Assembly: GCF_026241205.1 (NCBI RefSeq)
Contig: NZ_JAPFQM010000006.1
Location: forward strand, 843,129 to 907,128
Length of the DNA stretch: 64,000 bases
Reading direction: 5' to 3'
Origin: Thermomicrobium sp. 4228-Ro
GTDB taxonomy: Bacteria; Chloroflexota; Chloroflexia; Thermomicrobiales; Thermomicrobiaceae
The first letter of the stretch is position 1. The number at the start of each line of letters is the position of its first letter. Position numbers and translations under genes: made by a program. The notes beneath the pieces were generated by a model. The model saw nothing but the letters and a program-made list of their open reading frames with translations. It did not search any database and had not been told where the DNA came from. Of the stretch, positions 1 through 8,772 are shown in pieces.

Positions 1-2
1 CT

Positions 3-626
3 GCTCGCAACATCCAACTCGAGCTGGTGGAGGAAGACGATCGGACTGTCTCGCGCCTTCGTCGTTTACCCCAGCCGCTGCAGACAGCGTCTGATCTCTT
101 CGCCGCTGCCCGGTCGCTTCTCACCGGTATCACCGTCGTCCGCCCGCTCGCGCTGCTCCGTCTCACGGTCGAGGAGCACGCGCCCGTGCACGCGAGTCAG
201 CCAGCGCTCTTCGCGGATACCCCGGTACGGGCTGCCGAACGCGAGCGCCTCTGGCAGGCCGCACAGCGGTTCGCTCGGGGGCGAGTCGTCCGCCTCCGCG
301 AGCACGTTCCGGCTGCCCCGCTCCCGGAACTCCGCTGGCGTGTCCAGGGTACGACGCACCTCGCGGCGCATCCGCTCCACGGCGAGCCGGTGCGAGTCGC
401 ACGTCGCCCGAGCGGCTGGTGGCTCTGGCTCGAGGAGCGCTGGATACCCATCGTGCGTGGTGGTCTCTACGAGCGGCTCGATCTCTGGTGGCCGGTGGAA
501 CGCCACCGTCGGACGGTGTGGGTCGAGCTGGCCGATGGCCAGCGGCTGCTGCTCGCCCGCGACCACCTCGCACGCGATGGCACGTCCGAACGACCGGCCT
601 GGCGACTCGTCGGACGACTCGATTGA
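3..626 (+). CDS. Y-family DNA polymerase (DinB/ImuB-like), C-terminal part
   Basis: The reading frame is open from the left edge, so this is the 3' part (207 codons) of a longer gene. The residues SLLTGITVVRPLALLRLTV followed by an SQPALFAD segment resemble the little-finger and tail region of Y-family translesion polymerases. It ends 15 bases before dnaE2 on the same strand. That pairing is the classical mutagenesis cassette in which a non-catalytic Y-family protein (ImuB) recruits DnaE2 to damaged DNA. The N-terminal palm lies outside the window, so I cannot tell an active DinB from an inactive ImuB. The rest of the tail, rich in W and R, is unassigned. The family call rests on weak C-terminal similarity plus context. 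Confidence 0.6.
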   Translation, partial: ARNIQLELVEEDDRTVSRLRRLPQPLQTASDLFAAARSLLTGITVVRPLALLRLTVEEHAPVHASQPALFADTPVRAAERERLWQAAQRFARGRVVRLREHVPAAPLPELRWRVQGTTHLAAHPLHGEPVRVARRPSGWWLWLEERWIPIVRGGLYERLDLWWPVERHRRTVWVELADGQRLLLARDHLARDGTSERPAWRLVGRLD

Positions 627-641
627 GGACAGGAGCGCAGG

Positions 642-3600
642 ATGTGTGCACCGTACGCCGAACTCCATGTGCATTCGTGTTTCTCGCTCCTCGACGCCCC
701 ATGCCAGCCTGAACAACTGGTCGAACGAGCAGCGACACTCGGCTACGAGCACCTCGCCCTCACCGACCACGATGCGCTGCACGGTGTCGTTCGCTTCGTC
801 CGCGCTGCCGAGCGAGCCGGTATCCACCCGATCGTCGGTGCCGAGGTGACGATGGAGGACGGGAGCCATCTCACGCTCCTGGCTGAGGACGAACGCGGCT
901 ATGCGACGCTCGCGCGTCTTCTGTCAGCGGCGCGACTCGGTTGGCCGACGCCCGAGGGACCGGGGGAGACGGAATCGGCACTTGCTGGCTCGTCCGAGCG
1001 ACGAGCGGTCGCGCTACCCTGGCGCTGGCTGACCGAGTACCACGAGGGACTTCTCGTCCTCACTGGGTGCCGGCGAGGGCCGCTCGCACAGGCGCTCGCT
1101 CGGGGAGAGCGAGCCGCGGCGCTGGCGCAAGCTCGCTGGTTGGCGCGCGTCTTCGGTAGCGATCGCTGCTTCGTCGAGCTCCAGGAGCACGGCGAACGCG
1201 GAGACCGCGAGCGCTGCGCCGAGCTGGCTGCGCTCGCGAGCGCGACCGGCCTGCCGGTCGTCGCCACCGGGAACGTCCACTATCTCGACGAACAGGGCTG
1301 GCGTCTGCAGGATATCCTCGTCTGCATCCGCGAGGGTATCACGGTCGATACGCCCCATCCAGCCCGCAAGACGTCGGCAGCGTACCGGCTCGTCGCACCA
1401 GCGACGATGGCGCAGCGGTTTCGTTCCGTGCCGACTGCTCTCGTGAACACACTGCGCATCGCCGAACGCTGCCAGGTTGCGCTCGATTTCCGGCACGTCC
1501 GCTTCCCACCGTTGCCCCACCTCGTGCCACCCGGCGAGACACCGATGCAGACTTTACGACGCTGGGCATACGAAGGAGCACAGCGCCGCTACGGCACGCT
1601 GACCGAGCCGGTCGTCCGGCAACTCGAGCACGAGCTCGGGGTCATCGAGCGGCTCGGCGTCGCTGAGTTCTTTCTCATCTGTGCCGATCTCGCCAATCGC
1701 TTCCGTGGTCGTGGCCGCGGATCGGCAGCGGACTCGCTCGTCGCCTATTGTCTCGGCATCACACAGGTCGATCCGCTCGCCCATCGCCTGCTCTTCGAGC
1801 GTTTCCTCAACGAGGAACGCCCCTCCATGCCGGATATCGACATCGATTTCGGCCTCGAGGACCGCGAGCGGGCGCTCGCCTACGTCTACGCCACCTACGG
1901 TGTCGAGCACGCCGCGATGGTTTGTAATTACGTCACCTTCCAAACCCGGAGCGCGATCCGTGACCTCGGTCGTGTGCTCGGCTTGCCAGCCGAGATCGTC
2001 GATGAACTGGCGAAGAGCCAGGGACGCCTGGGCGAGCGGCTCGCCGAGGTTGCACGGCTCCTGGCTCCGCGCCTGTCCGGCGAGCAGCGTCGTCGTCTCG
2101 CCTGGCTGGTGCGCTTGGCTCCACAGCTCGAGGACATCCCTCGGCATCTTTCCGTCCATGTCGGAGGAATGGTGATCGCGGGTCGGCCGGTCGTGGAACT
2201 CACCACTGTCGAGCCGTCCCGAATGCCTGGTCGTATCGTGCTCGGCTGGGACAAGCGGGACATCGAGGAAGCCGGACTCATCAAGACCGACCTGCTCTGT
2301 GTCCGTGCACTCTCGGTCGTCCACCAGGCAGTCGAGCTCGTCGAGCGCACGACTGGCGTCCGCATCGATCTCGATCGGCTCCCGCTCGACGACCCAGCAG
2401 TGTACCGGCAGCTCCAGGTGGCCGACACGATCGGCACGTATCAGGTCGAGAGTCGGGCCCAGCAGCAGAGCTTACCGCGCACTCGCCCGGAACGGTTCGA
2501 GGATCTGATCGCCCAGGTCGCGATCATCCGGCCAGGGCCGATACAAGGCGGGATGGTGCATCCCTATATCCGCCGGCGCCAGGGGATCGAGCCGGTCCGC
2601 TTTCTCCATCCCAAGCTCGAGCCGATCCTGCGCGAGACCCTCGGTGTGATCCTGTACCAGGAGCAGGTGCTCGAGGTCGCGATGGCGATCGCGGGGATGA
2701 CGCCTGGTCAGGCCGATGCCTTCCGCCGGGCGATGGGCAGCAAGCGCTCGCGGGCCGCGATGGAGGCCTTGCGCGGTGACTTCCTGGCTGGTGCCGAACG
2801 GAACGGTGTGCCGCGGCCGGTCGCCGAGCGGATCTTCGCCCAGATGGCAGCGTTCGCCGAGTTCGGCTTCTGCAAGAGCCATGCTGCAGCGTTGGCACAA
2901 ACGGCCTACGAGACGCTCTGGCTACGGGCGCACTACCCAGCTGCACTGCTCTGTGCGCTCTTGAATAACCAGCCGATGGGCTTCTACGCGCCCGAAGTCC
3001 TGATCTGGGATGCGCTGCGCCGCGGTATCCGCGTTCTCCCACCGGATGTCACCGTAAGCGAAGTACGGGCGACTCTGACAGGTGATCCAGTTCGTGGGCC
3101 GGTTCGGCTCGGCCTGGCTGCTGTCCGCGGTATCGGGACAGCAGTAGCCGAGCGGATCGTTGCTGCACGGGCTGACCGTCCCTTCCGTGATCCCGCTGAC
3201 GTGGTACGTCGGGCTGCGCTCACCCCGGAGCAGGTCGAAGCACTCGTTCTCGTGGGAGCGTTCGAGACGCTCGCTCCAGGAATCGGCCGCCGCGAGCTGC
3301 TCTGGCAACTGCTCGCGGTCGCACGAGAATGCCCAGATTGCCCACGACTGCTCGAGGTGCCTGAGCCGGAACCGGTGTTGCCACCGCTCGATCTCGTCGA
3401 GCAGACGTTCCTGGACTATGCGATCCTCGGATTCTGCCTCGACCGGCATCTCATGGAGTTGTACGAGCGGCAGCGACGGATCCTGCGCGTCGTCCCGGCA
3501 GCACGGCTCCGCACGCTCCCGCATGGCGTGACAGCGCGCGTCGCTGGACTCGTCGTCTGTCGGCAAGCACCTCCGACGGCCCGTGGCGTGCTCTTCCTCA

Positions 3601-3821
3601 CGCTCGAAGACGAGACCGGACTCGTCAACGTGATCGTGCCGCCACCAGTGCGTGAGCAGTACCGGACGATGCTCCGTCGGCAACCGGTGCTGGTGATCGA
3701 TGGGCGTGTCGAGCGCGAGGGATCACTGGCCAGCCTGGTCGCTGAGGAGGTGCGACCGCTCGGCCGACCGCTCGGCCCGGTCGCAGAGCGGGTCGGGACG
3801 CTCTCGCACGATTTCCGCTGA
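642..3821 (+). CDS. dnaE2: Error-prone DNA polymerase III alpha subunit DnaE2
   Basis: At 1059 residues this matches DnaE2 rather than the longer replicative DnaE1. An N-terminal PHP domain starts at AELHVHSCFSLLDAP with TDHD near residue 42. The polymerase active-site motif PDIDIDF (residues about 396-402) supplies catalytic aspartates. A helix-hairpin-helix region (GIGTAVAERI) and a C-terminal OB-fold (LEDETGLVNVIVPP) follow in the usual order. DnaE2 extends primers past lesions, usually under SOS control together with ImuB; the upstream gene fits this. The ATG start follows GGAGCGCAGG and lies 15 bases after the preceding stop. The last roughly 200 bases overlap the antisense broken channel gene. 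Confidence 0.93.
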   Translation: MCAPYAELHVHSCFSLLDAPCQPEQLVERAATLGYEHLALTDHDALHGVVRFVRAAERAGIHPIVGAEVTMEDGSHLTLLAEDERGYATLARLLSAARLGWPTPEGPGETESALAGSSERRAVALPWRWLTEYHEGLLVLTGCRRGPLAQALARGERAAALAQARWLARVFGSDRCFVELQEHGERGDRERCAELAALASATGLPVVATGNVHYLDEQGWRLQDILVCIREGITVDTPHPARKTSAAYRLVAPATMAQRFRSVPTALVNTLRIAERCQVALDFRHVRFPPLPHLVPPGETPMQTLRRWAYEGAQRRYGTLTEPVVRQLEHELGVIERLGVAEFFLICADLANRFRGRGRGSAADSLVAYCLGITQVDPLAHRLLFERFLNEERPSMPDIDIDFGLEDRERALAYVYATYGVEHAAMVCNYVTFQTRSAIRDLGRVLGLPAEIVDELAKSQGRLGERLAEVARLLAPRLSGEQRRRLAWLVRLAPQLEDIPRHLSVHVGGMVIAGRPVVELTTVEPSRMPGRIVLGWDKRDIEEAGLIKTDLLCVRALSVVHQAVELVERTTGVRIDLDRLPLDDPAVYRQLQVADTIGTYQVESRAQQQSLPRTRPERFEDLIAQVAIIRPGPIQGGMVHPYIRRRQGIEPVRFLHPKLEPILRETLGVILYQEQVLEVAMAIAGMTPGQADAFRRAMGSKRSRAAMEALRGDFLAGAERNGVPRPVAERIFAQMAAFAEFGFCKSHAAALAQTAYETLWLRAHYPAALLCALLNNQPMGFYAPEVLIWDALRRGIRVLPPDVTVSEVRATLTGDPVRGPVRLGLAAVRGIGTAVAERIVAARADRPFRDPADVVRRAALTPEQVEALVLVGAFETLAPGIGRRELLWQLLAVARECPDCPRLLEVPEPEPVLPPLDLVEQTFLDYAILGFCLDRHLMELYERQRRILRVVPAARLRTLPHGVTARVAGLVVCRQAPPTARGVLFLTLEDETGLVNVIVPPPVREQYRTMLRRQPVLVIDGRVEREGSLASLVAEEVRPLGRPLGPVAERVGTLSHDFR

Positions 3822-4563
3822 GCGTTCCTGGGGACACGCTTGCTCCCTCGCGCTCACTCGCCAGCATCCAGAGCATCCTGGCCAGCCGATCGCCTTCCGA
3901 GGGATCGAGCTCGTCCCAGTGTGCCAGCCGCTCGCGGATGTGCTCGATCGTCGGATTTCCGGCATGCTGTCGAGCCCCGAGGGAGTCGGCTGCGATGCTG
4001 CTCGTCAACATCCCGATCACGCCGATACCGACCAGCATCGACACTGCTGCAACGACGCCTCCTGCTTCTGTTCGCGGCGCAAAATTTCCGGAGCTGACGG
4101 TCGTGACTGTCACGATTGCCCAACACAGCGCATCGCCGTAACTCTGCACGGCTGGCTCGACCAGCCCGAAGATCGCGCTGCCGAGCGCGACGATAGCGCT
4201 CGCGACCGCGAGCCCAGAAGCGAGTCCATTGTGTCGGGCGATCGCTCGCAGTTCTCGCGTCGCACGCCAGAGCCAAACGCCAGCCCGAAGCAAGCGGATG
4301 AGCCGCAGGATGCGAGCGACGCGAAACTCGTCCCAGGGGAGGATCGCGATCAGTTCGCTGAGATGTTCGCGGACGAACGGCCTCCGATCCAGAGCCTGAC
4401 CGAGCCGCACGGCAGAGTCCAGCACGAAGATGCCCTAGATGACGCGATTTGCGAACGCGGTTTCCGGATCGTGCGGCAGCGTCAGGAGCCAGACAGTCAG
4501 AATCGCCAGGGCCGCCATGGTCAGTTCAGAGAGCCGAACAGGCAGCGGTCGGCGTTCGTGCAC
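3625..4563 (-). pseudogene. Voltage-gated-like ion channel, broken by an in-frame stop
   Basis: Reading the minus strand from a GTG at 4563, behind a GGAGGTGA ribosome site, gives a membrane-spanning start (MAALAILTVWLLTLPHD). It hits TAG at 4437-4435 exactly where a tryptophan codon would fit (RVI-stop-GIFVLD). The frame then continues for 260 codons with S4-like repeats (RVARILRLIRLLRAGVWLWR), a pore helix and a last transmembrane helix, in the order of a potassium-channel monomer. The selectivity-filter position reads TVTTVSSGNFAP instead of the usual TVGYGD type. The 3' end runs about 200 bases into dnaE2 on the opposite strand, so the original stop may also be lost. A restart at GTG 4428 or ATG 4425 is possible but would lack the first helix. 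Confidence 0.7.
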
Positions 4564-4630
4564 TGGTGGTCACCTCCGCGCGCGTGCTCCCTGTGTTCCC
4601 CACACGAGAGAATCCCGCAATAGGGATATC

Positions 4631-4659
4631 TTGCTATTCTCATGTACATGTGCTATATT
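4631..4659 (+). promoter_or_regulatory. SigA-type promoter of the rrf2 operon with internal palindrome
   Basis: A TTGCTA -35 box (4631-4636) and a TATATT -10 box (4654-4659) are separated by exactly 17 bases. The spacer contains the perfect 10-base palindrome CATGTACATG (4641-4650). A repressor bound there would block polymerase, so this is a good candidate operator for the Rrf2 protein encoded just downstream. Binding by that protein is inference. Confidence 0.65.
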
Positions 4660-4683
4660 CCGAGGCAGTGACGGAGGCTGCCC

Positions 4684-5184
4684 ATGCTCTCGCGAACGAG
4701 TCGGTACGCCTTGCTCGCAACGATCGTCCTCGCGCAGCACCCAAACGAATGGATGACTGCACGCGATCTCGCGTTGGCCACGGCGATCCCCGCCAACTAC
4801 CTTACGAAGATCCTCCATACGATGGCGCGTGCGCGTGTGCTCCGCTCGCAACGCGGACGTGAAGGAGGCTTTCGCTTGGCTCGACCGCCCGAGCGAGTGA
4901 GGCTCGCTGAGATTGTCTCGCTCTTCGAAGAACCGCATTTCCTCAGCTACTGCCTGCTCGGCACCGAAACCTGCCCAGCTGATCGTCCCTGTATCGCGCA
5001 CGACCGTTGGCTGGCTGTGGTCGAGGCCGTCGCGCGCTTCCTCGACGAGACGACGCTGGCTGATATCGCGCGTGCGACGGATGGCGGGCCGGTCGGGCCG
5101 CTCGGCGTGCTTGTGTCTGGCAGTGGAGCCTTGGAACGGACGGTTGGAGGAGAACAGGGGGTTCGCGATGAGTCTTTCAGCTGA
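4684..5184 (+). CDS. Rrf2-family transcriptional regulator, probable Fe-S sensor
   Basis: The 166-residue protein opens with the Rrf2 winged helix (MLSRTSRYALLATIVLAQ, then a recognition region with LTKILHTMARARVLRS and the wing GREGGFRLARP). Three cysteines (YCLLGTETCPADRPC, about residues 101-115) sit where IscR and NsrR bind an iron-sulphur cluster. Such regulators sense nitric oxide, oxidative stress or cluster status. Its stop overlaps the start of a hemerythrin gene by 17 bases, and an NnrS-like gene follows, which favours an NsrR-like NO-sensing role. The C-terminal 50 residues are low-complexity and unlike the family. NO specificity is inferred from neighbours. Confidence 0.88.
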   Translation: MLSRTSRYALLATIVLAQHPNEWMTARDLALATAIPANYLTKILHTMARARVLRSQRGREGGFRLARPPERVRLAEIVSLFEEPHFLSYCLLGTETCPADRPCIAHDRWLAVVEAVARFLDETTLADIARATDGGPVGPLGVLVSGSGALERTVGGEQGVRDESFS

Positions 5185-5806
5185 GGCGATCCGTCAGCAC
5201 CATCGAGCGCTCTACGACCAGCTGGCGGCCTTACTTTCGGAAGACGGGATAGTGACCGACCCGGATCGGTTCGTGCGCTTTCTCCACGAAGAGCTCTTGC
5301 CGCATGCCGAGGAGGAGGAACGCGAACTCTACGACCGGATCGAGCCGTCTATTCCGCCCGACCAGGCGACCCTGACGATGCGACTCGATCATGCAGCGAT
5401 CCGCCGCTCTGCCGAGGAGCTTCGCGGCCTGGTAGCCAGTCTCGCGACAGCCTCAGCGGCGGAGCGCGTACAGCTCGAACAGCAGGTCCGACGCCGCGCG
5501 ATCGAGCTGGCTGCTATCGTCCGCTTGCACCTCGAGAAGGAGGAGCAAGCCTATCTCCCGCTCTACGAGCGGCTAGCGAACGAGATCGAGCTCGACGTGC
5601 GGGACGTACCACCGCCGCAGCGGCATCCGCTCATCTTCAGGACGTTCGAGGAATTGGCACCCGGTCAGGCCTTCGTACTCGTGAACGATCACGATCCGAA
5701 GCCGCTCTACTACCAGTTCCAGGCAGAACTGGCTGGCCAGTTCACCTGGGACGACCTCGAGCGTGGTCCGCAGGTCTGGCGCGTCCGTATCGGAAAGGTC
5801 GGCTGA
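5168..5806 (+). CDS. Hemerythrin-like protein with C-terminal DUF2249 domain
   Basis: The N-terminal 140 residues form a four-helix hemerythrin (HHE) domain with the expected iron ligands: IRQHHRALYDQL, LLPHAEEEERELY, RLDHAAIRR and VRLHLEKEEQAYLPLYE. The last 65 residues (ELDVRDVPPPQRHPLIFRTF onward, with VLVNDHDPKPLYYQF) are a DUF2249-type domain often found with hemerythrins in denitrification and NO-stress loci. The protein probably binds a di-iron centre and handles NO, oxygen or iron for cluster repair, like RIC/ScdA. The ATG overlaps the end of the Rrf2 gene by 17 bases, so the two are translationally coupled. An alternative start is not needed. Confidence 0.85.
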   Translation: MSLSAEAIRQHHRALYDQLAALLSEDGIVTDPDRFVRFLHEELLPHAEEEERELYDRIEPSIPPDQATLTMRLDHAAIRRSAEELRGLVASLATASAAERVQLEQQVRRRAIELAAIVRLHLEKEEQAYLPLYERLANEIELDVRDVPPPQRHPLIFRTFEELAPGQAFVLVNDHDPKPLYYQFQAELAGQFTWDDLERGPQVWRVRIGKVG

Positions 5807-5827
5807 CGAGGGGAAGGCAGCACTCCG

Positions 5828-7018
5828 ATGCACCAGCGATCCCGACGCCGCTTCGTCGTGTGGCTCTCGCGTGGGCTGATCGCCTTCGGTGCACTCGCAG
5901 CGGCGCTCGGGGTTCTCGCTGGCCTCGCACGGATGGGTTGGCACATCCCCCTTCCGCACCGCGCGCAGCTCACCGTCCAGCACGGCCCGCTCCTGGTCGT
6001 CGGCTTCTTCGTCACCTTGATCGGCCTGGAGCGGGCCGTCGCGGTGGGCCGCCGCTTCTCGTTCGCTGCGCCGCTGGCCGCACTCGCTGCCTCCCTCGCT
6101 TCGCTCGCAGGCGCACCCCCGCTGATCGTTCAACTTCTCATGCTGGTTGCCTTCCTCGCCTTTACGCTCACGTTCGGGTACCTTCTGGCAGTCGCCCGGA
6201 CCGTCCACCATGCCGTGATGTTCGCCGGTGCGCTGTCGTGGCTCGTGAGCGGTTTCCTCCTCTCGGCAGGTGTGGGTATCCCGGCTCTCGTTCCCTGGTG
6301 GCTCACCGGCTTCGTCCTCATCATCACCGGCGAACGCCTGGAACTGGCCCGGGCCTTGCGACCGGATCGCCGGGTACGCACCTGGTTCGTCGTGTCCGTC
6401 TCGCTCCTCCTCGGCGGGACCGTACTGGAAATGTTCGCGACAGCAGCCGGTGCTCGTCTGCGCGGACTCGCTCTCCTGTCGCTCGCCCTCTGGCTGCTCC
6501 GTTTCGATGTCGCCCGCCGGGGACTGCGCCAGCATGGTCTCCACCGTTTCAGTGCGGTGTGCCTCCTGCACGGCTACTTCTGGCTGGCTGTCGCTGGCCT
6601 CCTCGCACTCGCCTTCGGCCACCAGCGGAGCGGTTTCCGGTACGATGCGCAGATTCACGCGCTCGCGCTCGGTTTCGTCTTCTCGCAGGTCTTCGCGCAT
6701 GCGTTCATCATCTTCCCCGCCGTCACCGGCCTGCGCCTCGCGTACCGGCGCTTCACCTACGCGGCTCCGGCCGTGCTCGGCGCTTCGCTCCTGCTCCGGC
6801 TGGCCGGTGATCTCGTCGCTGACGCAGCGCTCCGGCGAGCTGGTGGGCTCGGTAATGCCCTCGCGCTGGTGACCTTTGCCGTCTCGATTGCTGCTGGAGT
6901 CAGCCGTACGCAACGTGCCCGCTCCCCTTCTCCACCGGTGTCCGGTAGACTAGCCACACACGCTCTCGGGCGGGTCGGGGATGGAGGGGAGGATCCGGAT
7001 GCGCGTCTGCCTCGGTGA
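5828..7018 (+). CDS. NnrS-like multi-spanning membrane protein
   Basis: This 396-residue protein has about ten hydrophobic helices and conserved-looking histidines (HRAQLTVQHGPLLVVGFF, VHHAVMFAGAL, QIHALALGFVFSQVFAHAF). The segment HGPLLVVGFFVTLIGLERAVA resembles NnrS-family haem-copper membrane proteins that relieve NO-derived stress. It begins 21 bases after the hemerythrin gene and is probably cotranscribed from the promoter at 4631. The last 45 residues are basic, rich in S and P, and overlap the next gene by about 20 bases. The family assignment is from pattern and context, so it could be another membrane protein of the same general type. Confidence 0.6.
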   Translation: MHQRSRRRFVVWLSRGLIAFGALAAALGVLAGLARMGWHIPLPHRAQLTVQHGPLLVVGFFVTLIGLERAVAVGRRFSFAAPLAALAASLASLAGAPPLIVQLLMLVAFLAFTLTFGYLLAVARTVHHAVMFAGALSWLVSGFLLSAGVGIPALVPWWLTGFVLIITGERLELARALRPDRRVRTWFVVSVSLLLGGTVLEMFATAAGARLRGLALLSLALWLLRFDVARRGLRQHGLHRFSAVCLLHGYFWLAVAGLLALAFGHQRSGFRYDAQIHALALGFVFSQVFAHAFIIFPAVTGLRLAYRRFTYAAPAVLGASLLLRLAGDLVADAALRRAGGLGNALALVTFAVSIAAGVSRTQRARSPSPPVSGRLATHALGRVGDGGEDPDARLPR

Positions 7019-7640
7019 TGTACTCCGGACGATCGACGGGCACGATGCGGGTACGATCGAGTGGATGCTGATCGATCCCTCGTCGCTTCGGGTGAAGAGC
7101 GTCGTGATCCGGCGCGGGTTCATCCTGCGGCACAGCCTGGTCGTGCCACTCTCGGAACTCGAAGTGCTCGAGGACGGCAACACAGCAGGACTGGTGATAC
7201 GGCGGACACGGGCGGCGCTCGACGAGTTCCCCGAATTCCAGAAAGAGCTCTACACCGGGGAACTCATCCAGCGACTCACCGGTGAACGTACCAGCCCGTT
7301 CTATATCCCGCAGTGGATTCCACCGGCTTCTCTAGAGGAGCCACCGCCACCCTCGCCAGAAGTTGTCGAGCTCGGCGAGATCGTGCGGACGATCGATCAG
7401 GCCAACGCAGTGCTCCACCGTGGTGCTGCAGTCGTCACCGCTGAGGGAGAGCGGGTCGCGCACCTGCACGACCTGTGCGCAGCGCTGCCGTCCGGCGAGC
7501 TCGTCTCGGTGCACGTGCGCTACGGCTTACCGCCACACGAGCTCGAGATTCCGGTTGAGGCCGTGAGCAGTGCCGACGACGGTGTCCTGTATCTCCGCTG
7601 GTGGCGCACCGACTTCGAGCGCGGGATTCACGGGCAGTGA
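6999..7640 (+). CDS. PRC-barrel-like protein, unknown function
   Basis: The 213-residue protein begins with a PRC-barrel-like strand pattern (LGDVLRTIDGHDAGTIEWML, then VKSVVIRRGF and VVPLSELE). A second, partly similar segment starts near residue 118 (LGEIVRTIDQANAVLHRG, then GERVAHLHDLCAAL and SVHVRYGLPPHELEIPVEAV), suggesting an internal duplication. PRC barrels are small RNA- or membrane-associated modules. I chose ATG 6999, behind GGAGGGGAGGAT, over the upstream ATG at 6981. It overlaps the end of the NnrS-like gene and may be in the same operon. No catalytic residues are evident. Confidence 0.62.
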   Translation: MRVCLGDVLRTIDGHDAGTIEWMLIDPSSLRVKSVVIRRGFILRHSLVVPLSELEVLEDGNTAGLVIRRTRAALDEFPEFQKELYTGELIQRLTGERTSPFYIPQWIPPASLEEPPPPSPEVVELGEIVRTIDQANAVLHRGAAVVTAEGERVAHLHDLCAALPSGELVSVHVRYGLPPHELEIPVEAVSSADDGVLYLRWWRTDFERGIHGQ

Positions 7641-7664
7641 ACGGGCGAGCGGGAAGGGTGCCCA

Positions 7665-8627
7665 ATGACAAAACGTGACGTTCGTGGCATCGTCGTCGGT
7701 AGCCGCAATGCTGCCGTCGGGTTTCCTTACGCGATCGAGGTGCTGCGGCGCGGCGGCACTGCGCTCGAAGCTGCGATCGCTGCAGTGAAAGCAGTCGAGG
7801 ACGATCTGCGCGATCAGGGAGTTGGCACTGGCGGTATCCCGAATATCCTCGGTGAGGTGGAACTCGATGCGAGCGTGATGGATGGTCGGACGCTCGCCGC
7901 TGGCGCAGTCGGTGCCCTCAAACATTACCCGCATCCGATCGAAGTTGCCCGCCGGATCATGGAGTGTACGCCGCACGTCATGCTCGTCGGTGACGGAGCC
8001 GAGCTCTTCGCGCGTACCCACGGTTTCCAGCCGGCGAATCTCCTCACACCGGAGGCAGAGGCGATCTGGCGTGCGGTGATCCGCGGTGAACGCAGTACCG
8101 AGCAGAACGTGTACGAAGATCACTACCAACTGTATATGTCGGTCGTCCGTCGATGGCGCCAGCTCCTTCACCGCGAGCTCTTCGGCACGACCAATGTCAT
8201 CGTGCGTGACCTCGCTGGCAACATCGCGAGTGCGGTCTCGACGAGCGGGTGGGGTTTCAAGTGGCCGGGGCGACTCGGTGACTCGCCGATCATCGGTGCG
8301 GGGAACTACGCGGACAACCGTTTCGGCGCTGCAGCCTGTACCGGCCGTGGGGAGATGGCCATTCGCTGTGCCACCGCGCACAGCGTCGTCATGTACTTGC
8401 GGTTCGGTTTCACCCTCGAGGACGCGCTCCGCCAGGCGATGCTCGATCTCCGTGCCCTGGACGACCCCTATGCCGAGGCCGATACCGTCATGAACATCGT
8501 CGCGATGGATCGCGACGGCAATGTGGCCGCTGCCTCGACATCGCCCGAGGCGACATATGTCGTCCAGACGATCGACATGGAGACGTACGAGGAACGCCCT
8601 CGCCTGCACGTTCCGCTCCGAGAATGA
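7665..8627 (+). CDS. Glycosylasparaginase / isoaspartyl peptidase family (Ntn hydrolase)
   Basis: The 320-residue protein shows the family blocks in order: ALEAAIAAVKAVEDD, VGTGGIPNILGEVELDASVM, then the cleavage region LFGTTNVIVRDLAGNIASA and the substrate loop WPGRLGDSPIIGAGNYADN. Members cleave themselves ahead of a catalytic threonine and then hydrolyse asparagine, glycosylasparagine or isoaspartyl bonds. Here the expected D-T before the scissile bond reads G-T (LFGT), so the nucleophile is probably the first threonine of GTT. The substrate cannot be told from sequence. The ATG sits 13 bases after a GGAAGGG site. It stands alone between unrelated genes. Confidence 0.82.
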   Translation: MTKRDVRGIVVGSRNAAVGFPYAIEVLRRGGTALEAAIAAVKAVEDDLRDQGVGTGGIPNILGEVELDASVMDGRTLAAGAVGALKHYPHPIEVARRIMECTPHVMLVGDGAELFARTHGFQPANLLTPEAEAIWRAVIRGERSTEQNVYEDHYQLYMSVVRRWRQLLHRELFGTTNVIVRDLAGNIASAVSTSGWGFKWPGRLGDSPIIGAGNYADNRFGAAACTGRGEMAIRCATAHSVVMYLRFGFTLEDALRQAMLDLRALDDPYAEADTVMNIVAMDRDGNVAAASTSPEATYVVQTIDMETYEERPRLHVPLRE

Positions 8628-8772
8628 ACAAGCGCTGAATCGCCACTGGCCAGGATGCGGTGGGCAGGGTGTGGTCCACTCCGATGGGCCGCCCAGACGC
8701 GGGCGTGCTGAGCCGAGCTGACGGCCTACGCTAGCTGGATCGCACAGGAGGTGCGCTAGGTCCCACCGAAAC

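Noticed and set aside
66-869. Long minus-strand frame opposite the Y-family polymerase end and dnaE2 start
   Set aside because: It is the mirror of high-GC coding sequence, with no domain, and spans two clear genes on the other strand.
4435-4437. TAG in the channel gene as a recoded amino acid (pyrrolysine)
   Set aside because: No recoding signal or pyrrolysine genes are seen, and a simple W to stop change explains it.
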